A stretch of DNA of 64,000 bases, from positions 1-64,000 of the forward strand of contig NZ_BAAAQN010000050.1 of NCBI RefSeq assembly GCF_039531695.1, in the 5' to 3' direction. Every line of letters begins with the position of its first letter. The first letter of the stretch is position 1. Shown here in pieces: positions 7,860-15,711 of the stretch. This stretch comes from Catenulispora yoronensis (lineage in GTDB: Bacteria; Actinomycetota; Actinomycetes; Streptomycetales; Catenulisporaceae). The position numbers were made by a program, and so were the translations under genes. The notes under the pieces are model-generated. The model was not told the DNA's origin. It did not search any database and saw only the letters and a program-made list of their open reading frames with translations.

Positions 7860-8600
7860 CTGAACGCGAACCCCGCCGACCAGCTCCGGCTGCTGGACCT
7901 GCAAGGCCTGGACGTCCGGCTGGCCCAGCTGGCGCACAAGCGGCGCACCCTGCCGGAGCTGGCCGAGGCCGAGAAGGTGGACCAGCGCCTCGCCGACCTG
8001 CGCGACGTCCTGATCGCCGCCGAGACCGCCGAGGGCGACGTGGCGCGCGAGCAGAAGAAGGCCGAGGCCGACGTCGAACAGGTCGTGAACCGCGCCAACC
8101 GGGACCGGCAGCTGCTGGCCTCCGGCCGCGGCTCGGCCAAGGACCTGGAGAACCTGCAGCACGAACTCGACACCCTGGCCCGCCGCCAGTCCGACCTGGA
8201 GGACGTGGTCCTGGAGGTCATGGAGCGGATGGAGACGGCCCAGGCCCGGGTCGCCGAGATGAGCGCGCAGCGCGACGAGGCCCAGTCCCGCCGCGACGAG
8301 ATCGGCGCCGCGGTCGCCGCCGCCCAGGGCGGCATCGACGCCGAGGCCGCCAAGCTCACCGGCGAGCGCGCCACCACGTCCGGCACCATCCCGGAGGACC
8401 TGCTGGCGCTCTACGAGCGGGTCCGCGAGTCCAGCGGCGGCATCGGCGCGGCGGCCATCCGCCAGCGCCGCTGCGAGGGCTGCCGCCTGGAGCTGGACAT
8501 CAGCGAGGTGAACGCGATCAAGGCGGCCGCGCCCGACCAGGTCGTCCGCCACGAGGAATGCGGCCGCATCCTGGTGCGCGTCCCCGACTCCGGCCTGTAG
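7860..8600 (+). CDS. Coiled-coil C4 zinc-ribbon protein (CT398-like), apparent CTG start
   Basis: The protein is a long coiled coil (about residues 10-180, repeated 'LxxLAxxQxDLEDxVL' heptads) followed by a C4 zinc ribbon: 'RRCEGCRLEL' and 'RHEECGRILV'. Such proteins occur next to Nif3 in many bacteria, but their function is unknown; a nucleic-acid-binding role is often supposed. The expected N-terminus, homologous to 'MNADPADQxRLLDLQ', is encoded here by CTG AAC GCG AAC at 7860, seven bases after GAGAGAGG. The next start, GTG 7977, would delete 39 residues including conserved sequence. I therefore call CTG as the start, 246 residues. Confidence 0.8.
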   Translation: MNANPADQLRLLDLQGLDVRLAQLAHKRRTLPELAEAEKVDQRLADLRDVLIAAETAEGDVAREQKKAEADVEQVVNRANRDRQLLASGRGSAKDLENLQHELDTLARRQSDLEDVVLEVMERMETAQARVAEMSAQRDEAQSRRDEIGAAVAAAQGGIDAEAAKLTGERATTSGTIPEDLLALYERVRESSGGIGAAAIRQRRCEGCRLELDISEVNAIKAAAPDQVVRHEECGRILVRVPDSGL

Positions 8601-8617
8601 GGGCAGGGGCAGGGCGC

Positions 8618-9901
8618 ATGGCGCGCACGTTCGTCGTCGAGGCCGACGGGGCCTCCCGCGGCAACCCCGGCCCGGCGTCCTACGGCGCGCTCGTCGCCGA
8701 CGCCGCCTCCGGCGAGGTCCTGGTCGAACTGGCCGAGGGCCTCGGCGTGGTGACCAACAACGTCGCGGAGTACCGCGGCCTGATCGCCGGCCTGCGCGCC
8801 GCGTATGCCCTGGACCCGGACGCCGAGGTCGAGGTGCGCATGGACTCCAAGCTCGCGGTCCAGCAGATGAGCGGCCAGTGGCAGGTCAAGCATCCGGCCA
8901 TCCGCCCGCTGGCGGCGGAGGCCCGTGCCGCGTTCCCGCGAGCGGGCGCGGTCCGGTACACGTGGGTGCCGCGGGCCGAGAACAAGAGGGCTGACGCGCT
9001 CGGGAACCTGGCGTTGGACAAGCCGGAGGCCGCGGCGGAGAAGATGGCCGAGGCCGAGGCGATGATCGCGGCTTTCCGGGCGGCGCGGGAGGCGTTGGCG
9101 GATGCCGAGCCGACGGCGTCCGGTACCGAGCCGATGGCGTCGGGCGCGGGCGCGGGCGTGGGCGTGGCGGTGGCTTTCGGTTCTTCTTCGGCTTCCGCGT
9201 CTTCTTCCGCGTCTTCTGCTGCTCCAGGTCTGGCGGCCACTGCCCAGCCCACTCAGCCCACCTGGTCCGCGGCCCCGGACCTCGGTCCCCCGACCACGCT
9301 GATCCTCCTGCGCCACGGCGCCACTCCGCTCACCGCCGAGAAGCGTTTCTCCGGCTCGGGCGACCCGGACCTCGCCGACACCGGCCGTGCGCAGGCCGCC
9401 GCCGTGGCCCGGCGCCTGGCCGCACGTGGTGGCATCGACGCCGTCGTCTCCTCGCCGCTGGCCCGTACCCGGCAGACCGCGCAGGCTGCCGCCGACGCGC
9501 TCGGGCTGTCGGTGGAGACCGACGAAGGGTTCCGCGAGACCGATTTCGGGATCTGGGATGGCTACACCTTCGCCGAGGTGCGTGAGAGATGGCCCGAGGA
9601 GCTTCAGGCGTGGCTCGCGTCCCCGTCGGCGAAACCACCTAAGGGCGAGTCCTTCGACGCCGTCGCCGAACGCGTCCTCGCTGCCCGCGACGGGGTGCTG
9701 AAGCGCCACACGCGCCGGACCGTGCTGGTGGTTTCGCACGTCACGCCCATCAAAACCCTTATTCGAGACGCCCTGGCCGCCCCGCCCGAAGCGCTTTACG
9801 CGATGGAGCTGTCGCCCGCGTCGCTGTCGGTCGTGACCTACTACGGCGACGGCCGTAGTTCGTTGCGGCTGTTCAACGACACCGCGCATCTGGCCATGTA
9901 G
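8618..9901 (+). CDS. Bifunctional RNase HI / histidine acid phosphatase
   Basis: The 427-residue protein joins two enzymes. Residues 1-135 are RNase HI: 'VEADGASRGNPGPASYG', 'NVAEYRGL', 'MDSKLAVQQM' and 'AENKRADALG' supply the acidic metal ligands. Residues 225-425 are a histidine phosphatase of the CobC/phosphoglycerate-mutase type: 'LLRHGATPLT', 'SSPLARTRQTA', 'GFRETDFGIWDG' and 'VVSHVTPIK'. The actinobacterial fusion (for example Rv2228c) degrades RNA in RNA:DNA hybrids and has phosphatase activity. The linker (about 150-215) is low-complexity Gly/Ala/Ser sequence with TCT-rich codons unlike the rest of the gene. It begins 18 bases after the zinc-ribbon gene. Confidence 0.93.
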   Translation: MARTFVVEADGASRGNPGPASYGALVADAASGEVLVELAEGLGVVTNNVAEYRGLIAGLRAAYALDPDAEVEVRMDSKLAVQQMSGQWQVKHPAIRPLAAEARAAFPRAGAVRYTWVPRAENKRADALGNLALDKPEAAAEKMAEAEAMIAAFRAAREALADAEPTASGTEPMASGAGAGVGVAVAFGSSSASASSSASSAAPGLAATAQPTQPTWSAAPDLGPPTTLILLRHGATPLTAEKRFSGSGDPDLADTGRAQAAAVARRLAARGGIDAVVSSPLARTRQTAQAAADALGLSVETDEGFRETDFGIWDGYTFAEVRERWPEELQAWLASPSAKPPKGESFDAVAERVLAARDGVLKRHTRRTVLVVSHVTPIKTLIRDALAAPPEALYAMELSPASLSVVTYYGDGRSSLRLFNDTAHLAM

Positions 9902-9974
9902 GGCAGGTTGTTCGCTCGTCTGACCTCTACGAACCCCATAGTAGACGCGGCCGAGGCGGTTTTACCCTGCGCTT

Positions 9975-11084
9975 ATGTCACCCAGCGCAAGCACTGTGAG
10001 TCGTCGCGGCCTGCTCGGCGCGGCTGTCGGCACCGCGGCGGTCGGAGGGGTCGCCGTCGGTGTCACCTTCACCGGGGATGCTTCGGCCAGCGAACAGCAG
10101 CCGGCCGGCACTGCCGCGCCCGCGGCCAGACACGGCCGCGTGCGCGAGTACTGGATCCAAGCCGACGCCTTCGAAAGGAATCTCGTCCCGAACGGTCGCG
10201 ACGGGATGATGGGCAGCACCTTCACCGCCGACCAGACCACGTTCCACGCCGTGGGCTACCGCGCCTACACCGAACATTGGGGCCGACCGCTGCCCGCCGG
10301 CGACGACATCGGCCCGAACGCCGGGATCCCCGGGCCGGTCATCCGCGGTGAGGTCGGGGACACCATCGTCATCCACTTCAAGAACAACGACTCCTTCTAC
10401 AAGTTCCCGCATTCGATGCACCCGCACGGCGTGGAGTACGACAACCTTTCCGACGGCACCTGGCTCGCAATCGCACCCGACCACCCCGGCGGCGCCGTGA
10501 AGTACGGCGAGACCTACACGTACACGTGGCGGGCGAAGCCGAACTCGGTCGGCTCCTGGCCGTATCACGACCACTCGATGCCCCAGGACCTCACGCCCTT
10601 CTATCCCGGCGGCGGTCCCAGCGCCACCGGCATGGACATGGGCGGCAACCTGGTGACGGAAGTCGGCGCCGAACTTGGGCTGCTCGGCCTGATAGCCATC
10701 ACCGACCACACGACTCCGAAGGTCGACCGGGAGTTCTTCCTGTTCTTCCACGACCTTTACCAGAGCGATGTTCCATCCCTGACACAGGACATGGACTGCT
10801 TCAACGGCTACGCCTTCCTCGACAACACCCCGACCTTCACGGCCAAGGCCGGCGAGAAGGTCCGCTGGCGGATCGCCGCCCTGGGCAAGGAGTTCCACGT
10901 CTTCCACTTACACGGCCACCGCTGGTGGGACGGTGTGAAGTGGACCGACTCGCAGATCCTGGGCCCGTCGACGGCGATCACCGTCGAGTACACCGAGGAC
11001 AATCCAGGGGACTGGCTGTACCACTGCCACGTCACCGACCACATGATGGGCGGCATGGTCGGGCGCTACATCGCCGAGAACTGA
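9975..11084 (+). CDS. Secreted two-domain multicopper oxidase (small laccase type)
   Basis: A twin-arginine signal (SRRGLLGAA, then a hydrophobic stretch and an ASAS cleavage region near 35-40) directs a folded copper enzyme out of the cell. All four copper motifs are present: HPHG at 149-152, HDH at 198-200, 'HVFHLHGH' at 308-315 and 'HCHVTDHMMGGM' at 350-361, the latter with the type 1 ligands. With only about 330 mature residues there are two cupredoxin domains, so an active enzyme should be a trimer, as in the small laccase of Streptomyces. Substrates are probably phenols or metal ions. It is transcribed alone, 73 bases after the RNase H gene. Confidence 0.9.
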   Translation: MSPSASTVSRRGLLGAAVGTAAVGGVAVGVTFTGDASASEQQPAGTAAPAARHGRVREYWIQADAFERNLVPNGRDGMMGSTFTADQTTFHAVGYRAYTEHWGRPLPAGDDIGPNAGIPGPVIRGEVGDTIVIHFKNNDSFYKFPHSMHPHGVEYDNLSDGTWLAIAPDHPGGAVKYGETYTYTWRAKPNSVGSWPYHDHSMPQDLTPFYPGGGPSATGMDMGGNLVTEVGAELGLLGLIAITDHTTPKVDREFFLFFHDLYQSDVPSLTQDMDCFNGYAFLDNTPTFTAKAGEKVRWRIAALGKEFHVFHLHGHRWWDGVKWTDSQILGPSTAITVEYTEDNPGDWLYHCHVTDHMMGGMVGRYIAEN

Positions 11085-11160
11085 CCGCGAGACCGCCAAG
11101 CTTTAGCGATCTTCCGGGGATACCCTCGCGCCTCGGTGATCGTCGATAGACTCCGGGCCC

Positions 11161-11808
11161 ATGGAACGGATGGGGCCGGGGCGCGCGAACCACGACGACG
11201 GGAACGGGATCGGGATCGAGAGCGAGGCCCGGGTCGAGGCCCGAACCGGAATCGGGATCGGGGCCGGAGCCACCGCCCGGGCCGGAGGGACGTGGCCGGC
11301 CGCCGCCGCCAAAGCCGTGGCGGCGGCCGTCGCCACGACCGCTCTGCTGGCCGGCTGCTCGGTCACGGTGCAGCCGAAGAACGCGGCCTCGACCCACGCG
11401 CTGACCACCAGCACGCCGTCCGCGTCCACCGCGCCGGCCACCACCCCCAGCCCGCAGCCCACACCGACGCCGGACAAGCCGTCGAGCACGCCGTCGGTCG
11501 GCAAGGACGTCGACCACACCGCCTGCACGGCCGTGCGGCAGGCGCTGCTGACCGCGCAGCAGAAGGTGGAGTCGGACAAGGACTCGCCCAAGCACATGGG
11601 CGCGGACTACAAGACCGCCGCCACCGCGCTGCGGACCCAGGCGACGAAGACGAAGAACACCGAGTTGAAGACGACGTTGCAGGCGCTGGCCAACGCCTAC
11701 TCCGGACTCGGGTCCGACACGACGGCGCACGCCTCGACCGAGGCCGATCAGAAGAAGGTCGCCGAGGCTGCCAAGCCGTTGGACACGTTGTGCGGGGCCA
11801 AGAGCTGA
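11161..11808 (+). CDS. Putative lipoprotein with Thr/Pro linker
   Basis: I do not recognise a family. A hydrophobic segment ends in a lipobox, 'ATTALLAGC', with the acylated Cys near residue 66, so the mature protein would be anchored on the outer face of the membrane. A Thr/Ser/Pro-rich linker (about 75-118) leads to a helical domain of roughly 90 residues with one Cys near each end ('HTACTAVRQALL' and 'LDTLCGAKS'), possibly disulfide-linked. The 45 residues before the hydrophobic segment are Gly/Arg-rich and unusually long for a signal peptide, so the true start may lie further in. The G-rich repeat downstream begins just after its stop. Confidence 0.65.
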   Translation: MERMGPGRANHDDGNGIGIESEARVEARTGIGIGAGATARAGGTWPAAAAKAVAAAVATTALLAGCSVTVQPKNAASTHALTTSTPSASTAPATTPSPQPTPTPDKPSSTPSVGKDVDHTACTAVRQALLTAQQKVESDKDSPKHMGADYKTAATALRTQATKTKNTELKTTLQALANAYSGLGSDTTAHASTEADQKKVAEAAKPLDTLCGAKS

Positions 11809-11810
11809 GG

Positions 11811-11864
11811 GGCTGCTAGGGGTTAGGGCTAGGGCTAGGGCTAGGGCGGGGGCTAGGTAGCTAG
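11811..11864 (+). repeat. GGGCTA hexamer repeat with G-quadruplex potential
   Basis: Just after the lipoprotein stop the plus strand carries tandem AGGGCT units with at least five runs of three or more G separated by CTA, ending in GGGCGGGGGCTAGG. It lies between two convergent genes. Runs of this spacing can form a G-quadruplex in single-stranded DNA or RNA, which could slow polymerase at the end of the lipoprotein transcript. That role is inference. Confidence 0.6.
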
Positions 11865-11872
11865 GACCGCTC

Positions 11873-12691
11873 TCAGACCACTGAGTCGACGACCACGTCG
11901 ATCGTCCACGCCGTTCCGGGCTTGGCGGGCGCCGTGGTCTCGGTCCGGAACCCCAAGTCCTGCAACGCTTCGGCGAGTTCCTTCGGCGTCGTCGCGGCCA
12001 CGTCCCCGACCAGCAGGGCGCGTGCCAGGCGGCCCTTGGCCGCCTTGTTGAAGTGGCTGACGACACTCCGCTTCGGCACGCCGTCCACCAGACGTTCGTG
12101 CAGCACCCGGACCGTGACCGCGCGGTCGGCGGCGTCCGCGGGGACCCGCCACATCGCCGCGTAGGTGGACGAGCGCAGGTCCACCACCAGCCCGCTCGCC
12201 ACCGCCGGGGCCAGCGCCGGGGTCAGGGCCTGCCGCCACACCTTCGCCACCGGACCGGCCTTGGGCAGTGTCACGCCGCCGGAGAGCCGGTAGGCCGGGA
12301 TCGCGTCGCCCGGCCGCACGACGCCCCACAGCCCGGAGAAGGTCAGGATCCGCGCCTCGGCGCGGGCGTAGGCCTCGGGGTCGTCGGCGCGCAGTCCCGG
12401 CAGGTCGAGGTTGTCGTAGAGGACCCCGGTGTACCGGTCGGCGGCGGCCAGCGTCGGGGCGGTCGTCAGGTCGCGGTTCGCCTCCAGCTCCCCGGCCTGG
12501 TTCGGGGACAGGCCGAGCACGGTGAGCGCGGTGGCGGCGCGGCCCTTGGACACCCGGGCCAGCTCCGTCAGCAGGGCTTTCCGGGTCTTGGCCAGCTGCG
12601 GGAAGGCCAGCGCGGCCGGGTCCACGGCCGGGCCGGCGCCGTGTGCGGCTTTGCCTTCGGAGGGCGGGAGCAGGATGAGCACGCCGATCAT
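11873..12691 (-). CDS. yaaA: YaaA family peroxide-stress protein
   Basis: The protein (272 residues) begins with the family signature 'MIGVLILLPPSEGKAAHG' and has 'LGLSPNQAGELEANRDL', 'ILTFSGLWGVVRPGDAIPAYRL' and 'VSHFNKAAKGRLAR', all diagnostic for YaaA/DUF328. In E. coli YaaA lowers free iron during hydrogen peroxide stress and binds DNA; the same role is presumed here. It is complete and slightly longer than the usual 250-260 residues. It converges with the lipoprotein gene, separated by the G-rich repeat, and is divergent from the PadR regulator. Confidence 0.9.
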   Translation of the reverse strand: MIGVLILLPPSEGKAAHGAGPAVDPAALAFPQLAKTRKALLTELARVSKGRAATALTVLGLSPNQAGELEANRDLTTAPTLAAADRYTGVLYDNLDLPGLRADDPEAYARAEARILTFSGLWGVVRPGDAIPAYRLSGGVTLPKAGPVAKVWRQALTPALAPAVASGLVVDLRSSTYAAMWRVPADAADRAVTVRVLHERLVDGVPKRSVVSHFNKAAKGRLARALLVGDVAATTPKELAEALQDLGFRTETTAPAKPGTAWTIDVVVDSVV

Positions 12692-12753
12692 TCTGGCGCA
12701 CCTCGGGCCCGGATCCGCTTCATCCGGCCGACCGGGCTTGCCTGGCGATAGTT

Positions 12754-12790
12754 AACGACATATCGTTGAAGTATCGAAGAACAGCTTCGA
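12754..12790. promoter_or_regulatory. Two adjacent inverted repeats upstream of the PadR gene
   Basis: Between the divergent yaaA and padR-like genes are AACGACATATCGTT (12754-12767, perfect 5-base arms) and TCGAAGAACAGCTTCGA (12774-12790, perfect 6-base arms). The first, with its AT-rich core, resembles the short dyads bound by PadR-family repressors, which commonly repress their own genes. These are good candidates for an autoregulatory operator that could also affect yaaA; no binding data are implied. Confidence 0.45.
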
Positions 12791-12910
12791 TGGACTGTTC
12801 GACACGGCGGGTGGGTGCAGCAGGGGCGCTGTCCACGGCAGCGCGACGCAATCCGTCATAGCGTTGAAAAGCGACGACAGTCGCCGGTGAGCGGAAGTGG
12901 AGGCGGCGAG

Positions 12911-14023
12911 ATGGCTGACGAGCGGGACGACCAGAACGAACTGAACGAGCAGAACGAACTGAACGAGCAGAGCGCATCGACCGAGCAGAGCGACGAGAAC
13001 ACGCAGGGCCAGCCGGACCAGCACGACGCGCCGGACCAGCCGGACGAGCCGGGCCAGCGGGACGAGCCGTTGGCACAGAACGTGCATGAGGCGCAGCGGG
13101 CTTCCCGCGCGACCGAGCAGGAGCTGCGCGCGGAGATGCAGGCGTTGCGCGAGGAGTCCCGCCGGGCGCAGAAGGAGGCGGCCGAGCGGGAGCGGGAGCT
13201 GAAGCAGCGGCTTCAGCAGGAGGCGCGCGAACGCGAACAGGAACTCAAGGACTACTACCGGCAGCGGCACGAGGACCGCCGGGGCGAGCGCGGCGAGCGG
13301 CGCGACCGCGGTGACCGGGGCGAGCGCGGCGACGGCCGAGGCCGCGGCCGGGGCGGCTACGGCTGGTCCGGCGGCCCGCGGATGGGTCCGGGCCCGATGC
13401 CCCCGATGCCGCCCATGCCGCCGATGCCCCCGGGGGCGCCGCTGCCGCCGATCTCCGGCGCCGGCGGGACCTTCACGCCGTTCGACATCCTCGGCGGCCT
13501 CGGCGCGATGTTCGGCGGCGGCCCCGGCCCCGGCGGACGGCGCCGCCACGGCGGCCGCAGCCGCGCCGGCCGCGGGGACGTGCGCATAACGGTGCTGATC
13601 CTGCTCGACGAGGGGCCGGCCAACGGCTACCAGCTGATGCAGGAGATCGAGAAGCGCACCAACGGGGCGTGGAAGCCCAGTTCCGGGTCGATCTACCCGG
13701 CTCTGCAGCAGTTGGAGGACGAGGGAATCGTCCGGACCACGGAGGGGGAGGGGCGCAAGATGTTCGCGCTCACCGAAGAGGGACAGTCGTTCGTGCACGA
13801 GCACCGCGCCGAGTGGACGGCGCCGTGGGAGGGCGTCGAGGAGGACGAGGGCGCCACCGAGGAAGCCACCAAGCTCCGCGACGTCATCGCCCAGCTGGCG
13901 ATGGCCTACATGCAGGTGATCCAGGTCGGGACCGAGAGCCAGCGCAGCGAGGCCTCGCGGGTCCTGGTCGGGGCGAGGCAGGCGCTGTACCGGATTCTGG
14001 CGGGGGACTCGTCGGAGGACTGA
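12911..14023 (+). CDS. PadR-family regulator with a long coiled-coil and Pro/Met-rich N-terminal region
   Basis: The PadR winged helix is near residues 221-300 of 370 ('ITVLILLDEGPANGYQLMQEI', 'SSGSIYPALQQLEDEGIV', 'GRKMFALTEEG'), followed by a helical dimerisation tail. Simple PadR proteins are 110-200 residues, so this one is greatly extended. The first 60 residues are Gln/Asn/Glu repeats (NELNEQ), residues 60-120 form a charged coiled coil, and 150-185 contain an MPP tandem repeat then Gly-rich sequence. ATG 12911 is chosen because GTGGAGG lies 8-14 bases upstream; the frame is open back to 12815. PadR proteins usually repress efflux or detoxification genes. Confidence 0.85.
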   Translation: MADERDDQNELNEQNELNEQSASTEQSDENTQGQPDQHDAPDQPDEPGQRDEPLAQNVHEAQRASRATEQELRAEMQALREESRRAQKEAAERERELKQRLQQEAREREQELKDYYRQRHEDRRGERGERRDRGDRGERGDGRGRGRGGYGWSGGPRMGPGPMPPMPPMPPMPPGAPLPPISGAGGTFTPFDILGGLGAMFGGGPGPGGRRRHGGRSRAGRGDVRITVLILLDEGPANGYQLMQEIEKRTNGAWKPSSGSIYPALQQLEDEGIVRTTEGEGRKMFALTEEGQSFVHEHRAEWTAPWEGVEEDEGATEEATKLRDVIAQLAMAYMQVIQVGTESQRSEASRVLVGARQALYRILAGDSSED

Positions 14024-14181
14024 AGCGCCGCGGTGCCCGCCGCTGATCACCCAGGGGTGGTGCGGGAGATCGGGGTGGCGGGGGAAACCGCGCGATATCC
14101 CCGGCCCGCGCCACCCCGGCGCGCATGATGATGATCGCAGCACACGTGCTAATCGCGGCCCGCGCCCCGTAGGGTGCTGGC

Positions 14182-15711
14182 ATGCCGCAAAGAGTCCTCA
14201 CGGTCGGGTCCGCCGTTCCGGCCTCCGACCTGGCCGCCGGGTTCGACGCCGTCCGCGTCGAGCTGCAGCTTCCCGGCGCGTACCCGCCGGAAGCACTCGC
14301 CGAGGCGGAGGCCGCCGCGAAGGCGCCGCGCCTGCCGGAGACCGACGCCACCGACCTCCCGATGGTCACCCTGGACCCGGCCACGTCGAAGGACCTGGAC
14401 CAGGCGATGCATCTGGAGAAGCGCGAGGGCGGCGGCTACCGGGTGTACTACGCCATCGCCGACGTGGCGGCGTTCGTGACGCCCGGCGGCGCGCTCGACC
14501 TGGAGACGCACCGGCGCGGCGAGACCTACTACATGCCCGACATGCGCATCCCGCTGCACCCGGAGGTCCTTTCCGAGGGCGCGGCCTCGCTGTTACCGGG
14601 CCGGCTGCGCCCGGCGCTGCTGTGGCGCGTCGACCTGGACTCCTCCGGGGAGATCACCGATGTCGACGTGCGGCGCGCCCGGGTCCGCAGCCGGGCCAAG
14701 CTCGACTACGCCGGGACCCAGGCGGCCCTGGACGCCGGGACGGCCGAGCCGGTGATCCAGCTGCTGCGCGAGATCGGCATGCTGCGGCAGCAGCGCGAGG
14801 CCGACCGCGGCGGGATAAGCCTGAACGTGCCGGCGCAGGCCGTGGTCCAGCACGGCGACAGCTGGGCGCTGGAGTACCAGACGCCGCTGCCGGTGGAGAA
14901 CTGGAACGCCCAGATCTCGCTGCTGACCGGCATGGCCGCCGCCGGCCTGATGGTCGCCGGCAAGGTCGGTCTGCTGCGCACCATGCCCGATCCGCCGGCC
15001 CTGGCCTACCACCGGCTGCGCCGCGTGGCCCGCGCGCTGAAGATCCGCTGGCCCGACGGCGTCAGCTACAGCGAGCTGATCCGCACCCTGGACCCGGCGA
15101 TCCCGGCGCACGCGGCGTTCTTACAGGAGACCACGACCCTGATGCGCGGCGCCGGCTACACGGCCTTCGACGGCGAGGTGCCGGAGAAGGCCGGGCACTC
15201 GGCGGTGGCCAGCACGTACGCCCACGTCACCGCCCCGCTGCGGCGCCTGGCCGACCGCTACGCCGGCGAGGTGTGCGTCGCGCTGAGCGCCGGGACCGAG
15301 GTTCCGGAGTGGGCCCGCTCGGAGCTGGCGAAGCTGCCGACGGTGATGGAGGGCGCGGACCGCCGCGGCAACTCGGTCGACCGCGAATGCGTGGACCTGG
15401 TCGAGACGATGCTGCTCAAGGACCGCGTCGGCGAGGAGTTCGACGCGGTCGTCATCGACCTGAACGAGCGCATCGACTGGGACCACAACGGAAAGCCGGA
15501 CGTCGGCGTCGTGCAGCTGACGCAGCCGGCGGTGCGGGCCCGGTGCGACGGCCACGACCTGCCGCTGGGCCGGGAGATCCAGGTCCGGCTGGTCGACGCG
15601 GACCTGAAGACGCGGCGGATACTGTTCGAGGCGACGGACCCCGCCTACACGGTGCGGGACCGGCCGGTGAAGAACAACAACGGCTCCAACGACTCGGTGA
15701 GCACCCCATGA
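14182..15711 (+). CDS. RNB-domain exoribonuclease (RNase II/R family)
   Basis: The 509-residue protein is essentially an RNB catalytic domain: 'VTLDPATSKDLDQAMH' near residue 62 supplies the acidic metal site (Asp65, Asp71, Asp73), followed by 'YYAIADVAAFV', 'RRGETYYMPDMRIPLHP' and 'YAHVTAPLRRLADRY', the RNB C-terminal signature. The cold-shock and S1 RNA-binding domains of full RNase II/R are reduced or missing, which is common for actinobacterial RNB proteins. It would degrade RNA in the 3'-to-5' direction. Its stop overlaps the start of the next gene (ATGA), so the two are translationally coupled. Confidence 0.9.
   Translation: MPQRVLTVGSAVPASDLAAGFDAVRVELQLPGAYPPEALAEAEAAAKAPRLPETDATDLPMVTLDPATSKDLDQAMHLEKREGGGYRVYYAIADVAAFVTPGGALDLETHRRGETYYMPDMRIPLHPEVLSEGAASLLPGRLRPALLWRVDLDSSGEITDVDVRRARVRSRAKLDYAGTQAALDAGTAEPVIQLLREIGMLRQQREADRGGISLNVPAQAVVQHGDSWALEYQTPLPVENWNAQISLLTGMAAAGLMVAGKVGLLRTMPDPPALAYHRLRRVARALKIRWPDGVSYSELIRTLDPAIPAHAAFLQETTTLMRGAGYTAFDGEVPEKAGHSAVASTYAHVTAPLRRLADRYAGEVCVALSAGTEVPEWARSELAKLPTVMEGADRRGNSVDRECVDLVETMLLKDRVGEEFDAVVIDLNERIDWDHNGKPDVGVVQLTQPAVRARCDGHDLPLGREIQVRLVDADLKTRRILFEATDPAYTVRDRPVKNNNGSNDSVSTP

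Noticed and set aside
7784..8617. Upstream extension of the RNase H frame
   Set aside because: The sequence is Arg/Gly/Pro-rich shadow of the zinc-ribbon gene; ATG 8618 begins the RNase H domain exactly.
11811..11864. Telomere-like repeat marking a linear replicon end
   Set aside because: It is internal, short and flanked by ordinary genes; actinomycete telomeres are palindrome arrays, not GGGCTA repeats.
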